From Deltaproteobacteria bacterium (lineage in GTDB: Bacteria > Acidobacteriota > Thermoanaerobaculia > Multivoradales > JAHZIX01): a DNA stretch of 64,000 nucleotides. Of the stretch, positions 60,786 through 64,000 are shown in pieces (the stretch's first letter is position 1; each line of letters starts with the position of its first letter). The stretch lies in assembly GCA_022601195.1 (NCBI GenBank), contig JAHZIX010000045.1:434001-498000 (forward strand), in the 5' to 3' direction. The position numbers and the translations under genes are program-made. The notes under the pieces are model-generated. The model made no database searches. It had not been told where the DNA came from and saw nothing but the letters and a program-made list of their open reading frames with translations.

Positions 60786-62755
60786 GGAGGGGGCTCCTTT
60801 AGAGCGGCTCGCCAGAGGGCGGTTCGCCATGAACCCCCCCAGGCTAGGAGATCCTCTCTCATCGAGGCCAGCTCAAGGCGGTTCACGCTGCTCACGGCGG
60901 CTAGGGTGCCGTCCGGGTGGCGTGTTTCCAGCCACCAATAGGCAGCAGAGTCATAGAGTCCCGCCATGCTCGCCAGGAATTGGGTGGGCAGGGGCACCTC
61001 GCCCCGCGACGTCTCTGTCGGCGATGCCTCGGCGCGGAAGGTGGCCCCTGGGGTTACCACCAACAAAGTCAGGCCTGGGCATTCGGTGCAGCCATGGCGT
61101 ATGAGCTCGGGGCTCTGCAAGGTGGCATCGAAGCTGTCGACGGTTTGAGATTCCCTGGCGGAGGATGGCCGCCCCGTTTTTCCTCGTTGCCCCGACTCTT
61201 TTCGTAAAGCCTGGGCTCGCGGCAACCAACGGTAGACGTCGCCGCCGGTCGCCAAGGCCAAAGCGTCGAAGCGATCTTCAGCCACCGTCGGGGGCAGGGG
61301 AATGGCTTCCAGCGCAACCTTCCCAAATGGAGGCCTCACCGCTTCCGAGAGGCCATATTGAAACACCTTGGCCACCGGCAAGCCGCGATCGTTGCGGACG
61401 AAGTCTGGAACCCCGGCAAGGAGAATCAATTCCGGGGATTCGGCTTTCGCGGCGACTTCGCCGAGGGCTTGCTGGATGGATAGGATCTGCTCGTCCGCTT
61501 GGCGAAAGGTCTCGAGGTCGCCGATCAAGAGCCACCAGAAAAGAGAGCCTGTGAGGCCTAGCAGCGCAGCAGCAACTCCTCGGCGGAGCCGCACCCAGCG
61601 GCCCGCAGCCGTTTCGGCGATCGAGCTGGCCACGGTCGCTAGCCCAAGGCACGCAGCCACGGAAGCGAGGTACCAAAAGCGGCCGGTCGCAGGAATGGCG
61701 CCGACAAAGAAGAAGGGCAGCTGGAAGGTCGCCGCCCAGGCCAAGGCCAAGAGCCAGAGCCGCACCCATCGCCCTCGCCGAAGGCTGCAGAGAGCGGTGC
61801 CGGTTACCAGGCCCGCGACCGCCAGCGCCAGCAAAGTCGTCGAAGTGGGTAACCAATGAAAGTTGGGAAAGACCAATCTCGGCAGAGAGAGCAGGAAATC
61901 CATCCCCAGCTGCCCGAGTCGAGCCAAGGGACGTTCGTGAAAGGAGGTGTAGCCACCTACGAAGACCCCCAACACAGCTCGTCGGATCAAGAAATAGACC
62001 ACCAGGGTTGCCCAATAGGGCCAGGTGCTCCAGCCCGGCCATCGTCGCTGGCTCGGTGCTTCTGCCTCCCTCGGGCTGTGGTTTCCCGGGTCTTCCGGGT
62101 CTCCCGGGTCGTCGGAGGGGGCCTGCTTTGTCGATCTGCCCAATTTGCCGGTCAGGAACTGGTGACAGACCAAAGCTATCGGCAGGACTACGGCAGCTTC
62201 GTAGCAGCCCAGTGCAGCGACGAAGGAGAGCCACGAACCCAGTCGGGTTCCTCTCGAGCCCGGCCCGAGATAGAGCCACAGAGAAAGGAGAAAGAAGAAG
62301 GCTCCGAACAGGGTGGCACTACCTCCAACGAATAACACGGCTCCGTGGTGCAGAGGGTAGAGGGCGAAGAGTCCGGCAGCGGCTAAGGCCGGCCAGGTGA
62401 GACGGGATTTCCAGAGCCGTCTTAGGATGCCGTAGACCAGCACAGCATTGATGCCGTGGAGGACCACATGAGACAGGTGAAAGAGGAAGGGGCTAGTGCC
62501 GAAGGCCAAGTACTCCAGGCCCAATAGGAAGGTTGCGACGGGGCGAAAAAAGGACACGTAGCTGAGCCCGAGCCAGGGGGAGTGGAATTGCTCGAGGAGC
62601 AAGGGCCCCAGGGGACCGCGATGAAACCGCCCGAGAATGAGAAAGTCCTCGCTGGCAAAGCCGGTGGTGAGGTAGGGGCCATAGGCTGCGAGGGGGAGGG
62701 CCAGAAGCACCAGGGCTTGCCAGGGTACGGGGAAGAGTCTCTGGCGCAGATTCAT
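60782..62755 (-). CDS. Multi-pass GT-C-like membrane protein
   Basis: The 657-residue protein has 10-12 hydrophobic helices. An N-terminal 'GPYLTTGFASEDFLIL' with a likely catalytic acidic pair (ED) after helix 1, followed by 'YVSFFRPVATFLLGLEYLAFG' and 'HVVLHGINAVLVYGIL', matches the GT-C mannosyltransferase-like pattern. A soluble C-terminal part (~460-657) includes a Gly/Asp/Pro-poor region with scattered Cys ('HGCTECPG'). The start ATG 62,755 is the first Met of the family-like part. The frame continues upstream through a 21-bp tandem repeat, discussed as a finding. It is coupled to the SGNH gene by overlapping stop and start. Confidence 0.78.
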   Translation of the reverse strand: MNLRQRLFPVPWQALVLLALPLAAYGPYLTTGFASEDFLILGRFHRGPLGPLLLEQFHSPWLGLSYVSFFRPVATFLLGLEYLAFGTSPFLFHLSHVVLHGINAVLVYGILRRLWKSRLTWPALAAAGLFALYPLHHGAVLFVGGSATLFGAFFFLLSLWLYLGPGSRGTRLGSWLSFVAALGCYEAAVVLPIALVCHQFLTGKLGRSTKQAPSDDPGDPEDPGNHSPREAEAPSQRRWPGWSTWPYWATLVVYFLIRRAVLGVFVGGYTSFHERPLARLGQLGMDFLLSLPRLVFPNFHWLPTSTTLLALAVAGLVTGTALCSLRRGRWVRLWLLALAWAATFQLPFFFVGAIPATGRFWYLASVAACLGLATVASSIAETAAGRWVRLRRGVAAALLGLTGSLFWWLLIGDLETFRQADEQILSIQQALGEVAAKAESPELILLAGVPDFVRNDRGLPVAKVFQYGLSEAVRPPFGKVALEAIPLPPTVAEDRFDALALATGGDVYRWLPRAQALRKESGQRGKTGRPSSARESQTVDSFDATLQSPELIRHGCTECPGLTLLVVTPGATFRAEASPTETSRGEVPLPTQFLASMAGLYDSAAYWWLETRHPDGTLAAVSSVNRLELASMREDLLAWGGSWRTALWRAALKEPPP

Positions 62756-62830
62756 GGTGAGGTTTCTTCGCAGGAGTCGGGCGGCGGGTGGTTTTGGGTT
62801 CTTCTGTTGTTCCTGCCGGTCGTGCACTAT

Positions 62831-62900
62831 GCTCTCATAGAGTCCAAGAGGGCTCTCATAGAGTCTGAGAGGGCTCTCATAGAGTCCAAGAGGGCTCTCC
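62831..62900. repeat. 21-bp tandem repeat, 3.3 copies, in the divergent region
   Basis: Units of 21 bp start at 62,831, 62,852 and 62,873, with a partial fourth at 62,894. Unit core GCTCTCATAGAGTCCAAGAG; copy 2 has TCTGAGAG. On the minus strand each reads ESPL(G/R)LY in frame with the GT-C-like gene, so repeat-number changes would not shift that frame. Confidence 0.9.
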
Positions 62901-62994
62901 ACGGCTTTCGCAGAGTCAGAGACGGGCTTTCATAGAAGGTTGTAGCAGAATTTACCGAGACGACGGCAGCTGTCCATCACCTAGAGATAACACC

Positions 62995-63456
62995 ATGAGC
63001 GAAGAGCGCCTACACTACCCAACTCTGATTCAGGATGCCCTCAAGGGCATGGTGCGCACAGCCCTCCTCGAGGTCGAGAAGGAAGGCTTCCCGGGCGAGC
63101 ATCATTTCTATCTCCATTTCGCCACCCAGCATCCAGAAGTCGAGATGCCGGCGTTTCTGCGGGAACAACACCCCGAGGAGATGATCGTCATTCTCCAGCA
63201 TCAGTTCTGGGACTTGGTGGTGGATGAGGAAGCCTTTGCGGTCACTCTGAGCTTCAACGGCCAGCGACACTCAATGCGCGTTCCCTTCGATGCGCTGACC
63301 GGCTTCGCGGACCCGTCGGTCAAATTTGCCCTGAAATTCGAGGCCATCGGTTTACCGGTAGAAGAAGAGGAAGAGCCGGTGGAGGTGGATGAGGCCGCCG
63401 TCGACAACGGTGCGGGCGGCAAGGTGGTCGACTTCGAATCCTTCCGCAAGAAATAG
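62995..63456 (+). CDS. sspB: SspB-type ClpXP adaptor
   Basis: SspB delivers ssrA-tagged proteins to ClpXP. The 153 residues show the conserved core: 'YPTLIQDALKGMVRTAL', 'GEHHFYLHFATQHPEVEM', 'FLREQHPEEMIVILQHQFWDL', 'FAVTLSFNGQRHSMRVPFDAL', 'FADPSVKFALKF'. An acidic linker rich in Glu follows, then 'GGKVVDFESFRKK', which resembles the ClpX-docking tail. The protein is complete. It has its own upstream gap, which contains the tandem repeat. Confidence 0.9.
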   Translation: MSEERLHYPTLIQDALKGMVRTALLEVEKEGFPGEHHFYLHFATQHPEVEMPAFLREQHPEEMIVILQHQFWDLVVDEEAFAVTLSFNGQRHSMRVPFDALTGFADPSVKFALKFEAIGLPVEEEEEPVEVDEAAVDNGAGGKVVDFESFRKK

Positions 63457-63505
63457 AAAACGCCAAATCGCTGACCCCATGGACAGAAACGGATCGAGCA
63501 GGGCA

Positions 63506-64000
63506 CTAATCTTCCCGGTACATGGCCTCGATGAGGTCCGAGAATTTTTCCTCCACAACCCGGCGCTTGAGTTTTAGAGTGGCCGTGAGCTCACCGGTTT
63601 CTACGGAGAAGGGCTCGTCCAAGAGCTGGAACTTGCGCACCGTCTGAACTCGAGCAAGCCTGGCATTGACAGTGTCGACGGCCTCCTGGAAGGCTTCTCG
63701 GAGGTCCGGCCGTTGCCGAAGGTCTTCGATTTCACCGAACCGCTGCCGCACCGCCTCGGGCTGAACCACCAATAAAGCCGTCAGGTACCTACGTCCGTCG
63801 CCGATCACCACCGCCTCAGAGATGAGCTCTTGGTCCTTGAGAGCGGTCTCGATGTTGTTGGGAGAAATGTTCTTTCCCCCGGAGGTGATCAGGAGCTCCT
63901 TCTTACGGCCAGTGATGGTCAGGTAGCCATCTTCACTCAGGGCTCCCAGGTCTCCGGAGTGCAGCCAGCCTTCTACCAGGGTCTCAGCGGTGGCGCCGGG
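63506..64000 (-). CDS. Long-chain acyl-CoA synthetase, C-terminal part, cut by window
   Basis: The minus-strand frame is open to the right window edge, so the N-terminal part of the gene is outside. Visible are 'GWLHSGDLGAL', 'ITGRKKELLITSGGKNISPNNIE', 'AVVIGDGRRYLTALLVV' and 'ETGELTATLKLKRRVVEEKF', the C-terminal domain of the AMP-dependent acyl-CoA ligase family (FadD15-type). The catalytic Lys region near the C terminus is present. It differs from the FAAL at 29,928 and is likely a CoA ligase. Neighbours: the convergent sspB gene. Confidence 0.85.
   Translation of the reverse strand, partial: PGATAETLVEGWLHSGDLGALSEDGYLTITGRKKELLITSGGKNISPNNIETALKDQELISEAVVIGDGRRYLTALLVVQPEAVRQRFGEIEDLRQRPDLREAFQEAVDTVNARLARVQTVRKFQLLDEPFSVETGELTATLKLKRRVVEEKFSDLIEAMYRED

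Noticed and set aside
62831-62900. Possible CRISPR array or phage attachment site
   Set aside because: Adjacent 21-bp units without spacers; no integrase or phage gene in the window.

Overview
The window is a gene-dense, high-GC bacterial chromosome segment with about 49 protein genes. I see no rRNA, tRNA, CRISPR array, prophage or insertion sequence. The VWFA-type protein with the 'DFELLEDGKPV' style linker, the Hfq-like protein beside a RicT/PSP1 gene, the TTG/GTG starts and the tight operons fit an Acidobacteriota-type organism. That placement is inference from gene content, not a tree. The housekeeping genes (mreBCD-mrdA-rodA-rng, ruvAB, ppiD, rsmE, purD, pdxA, hemH) look intact, so this is a normal chromosome region carrying accessory islands.

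Layout, left to right. 1-2,030: the 3' end of a large YfhO-like membrane protein and a small zinc-ribbon-like protein. 2,080-11,376 (minus): mreB-mreC-mreD-mrdA-rodA-rng, followed by a kinase-like/glycosidase-like fusion. 11,441-17,892: a FecR-domain membrane protein, probably with a CTG start, diverging from ppiD; then ruvA, ruvB and a lipid kinase. 18,141-28,673 (minus): an envelope and signalling run of a Ser/Thr kinase with a membrane sensor, an Ig-like secreted protein, a LysM-FecR protein, a radical SAM protein, rsmE and a giant VWFA-domain protein. 28,799-38,914: a split phenolic-lipid-like locus (FAD oxidoreductase, fatty acyl-AMP ligase, acyl carrier protein, ICMT-type methyltransferase; further on, a type III polyketide synthase and a small membrane protein). 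A CAAX-type protease gene and a methionine operon lie between the two halves. That operon (metB-like, aspartokinase-like, metC-like) has a clear promoter and a SAM-I/SAM-IV-clan riboswitch.

39,195-46,271 (plus) is the most unusual block: a TIGR04282-type glycosyltransferase, an ArsM-type arsenite methyltransferase, a radical SAM enzyme with a cysteine-rich tail, a metallophosphoesterase-like protein with a degenerate first metal motif, a flavoprotein, ferrochelatase and an FMN reductase, several with start/stop overlaps. It looks like a pathway for an organoarsenical or related metabolite whose product I cannot name. 46,268-64,000 holds a GGDEF-EAL protein, an 0.8 kb hairpin-rich gene-poor region, sodC, a BNR-type lipoprotein, pta-purD, ricT-hfq-pdxA, a cluster of large membrane proteins (YfhO-like, GT87, SGNH hydrolase, GT-C-like), sspB and the C-terminal part of an acyl-CoA synthetase.

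How the parts fit: the left half builds and monitors the cell envelope. The middle pairs SAM supply (the riboswitch-controlled methionine operon) with SAM-using lipid and arsenic chemistry on either side, although a functional link is only inferred. The right end adds glycan or lipid-linked sugar functions.
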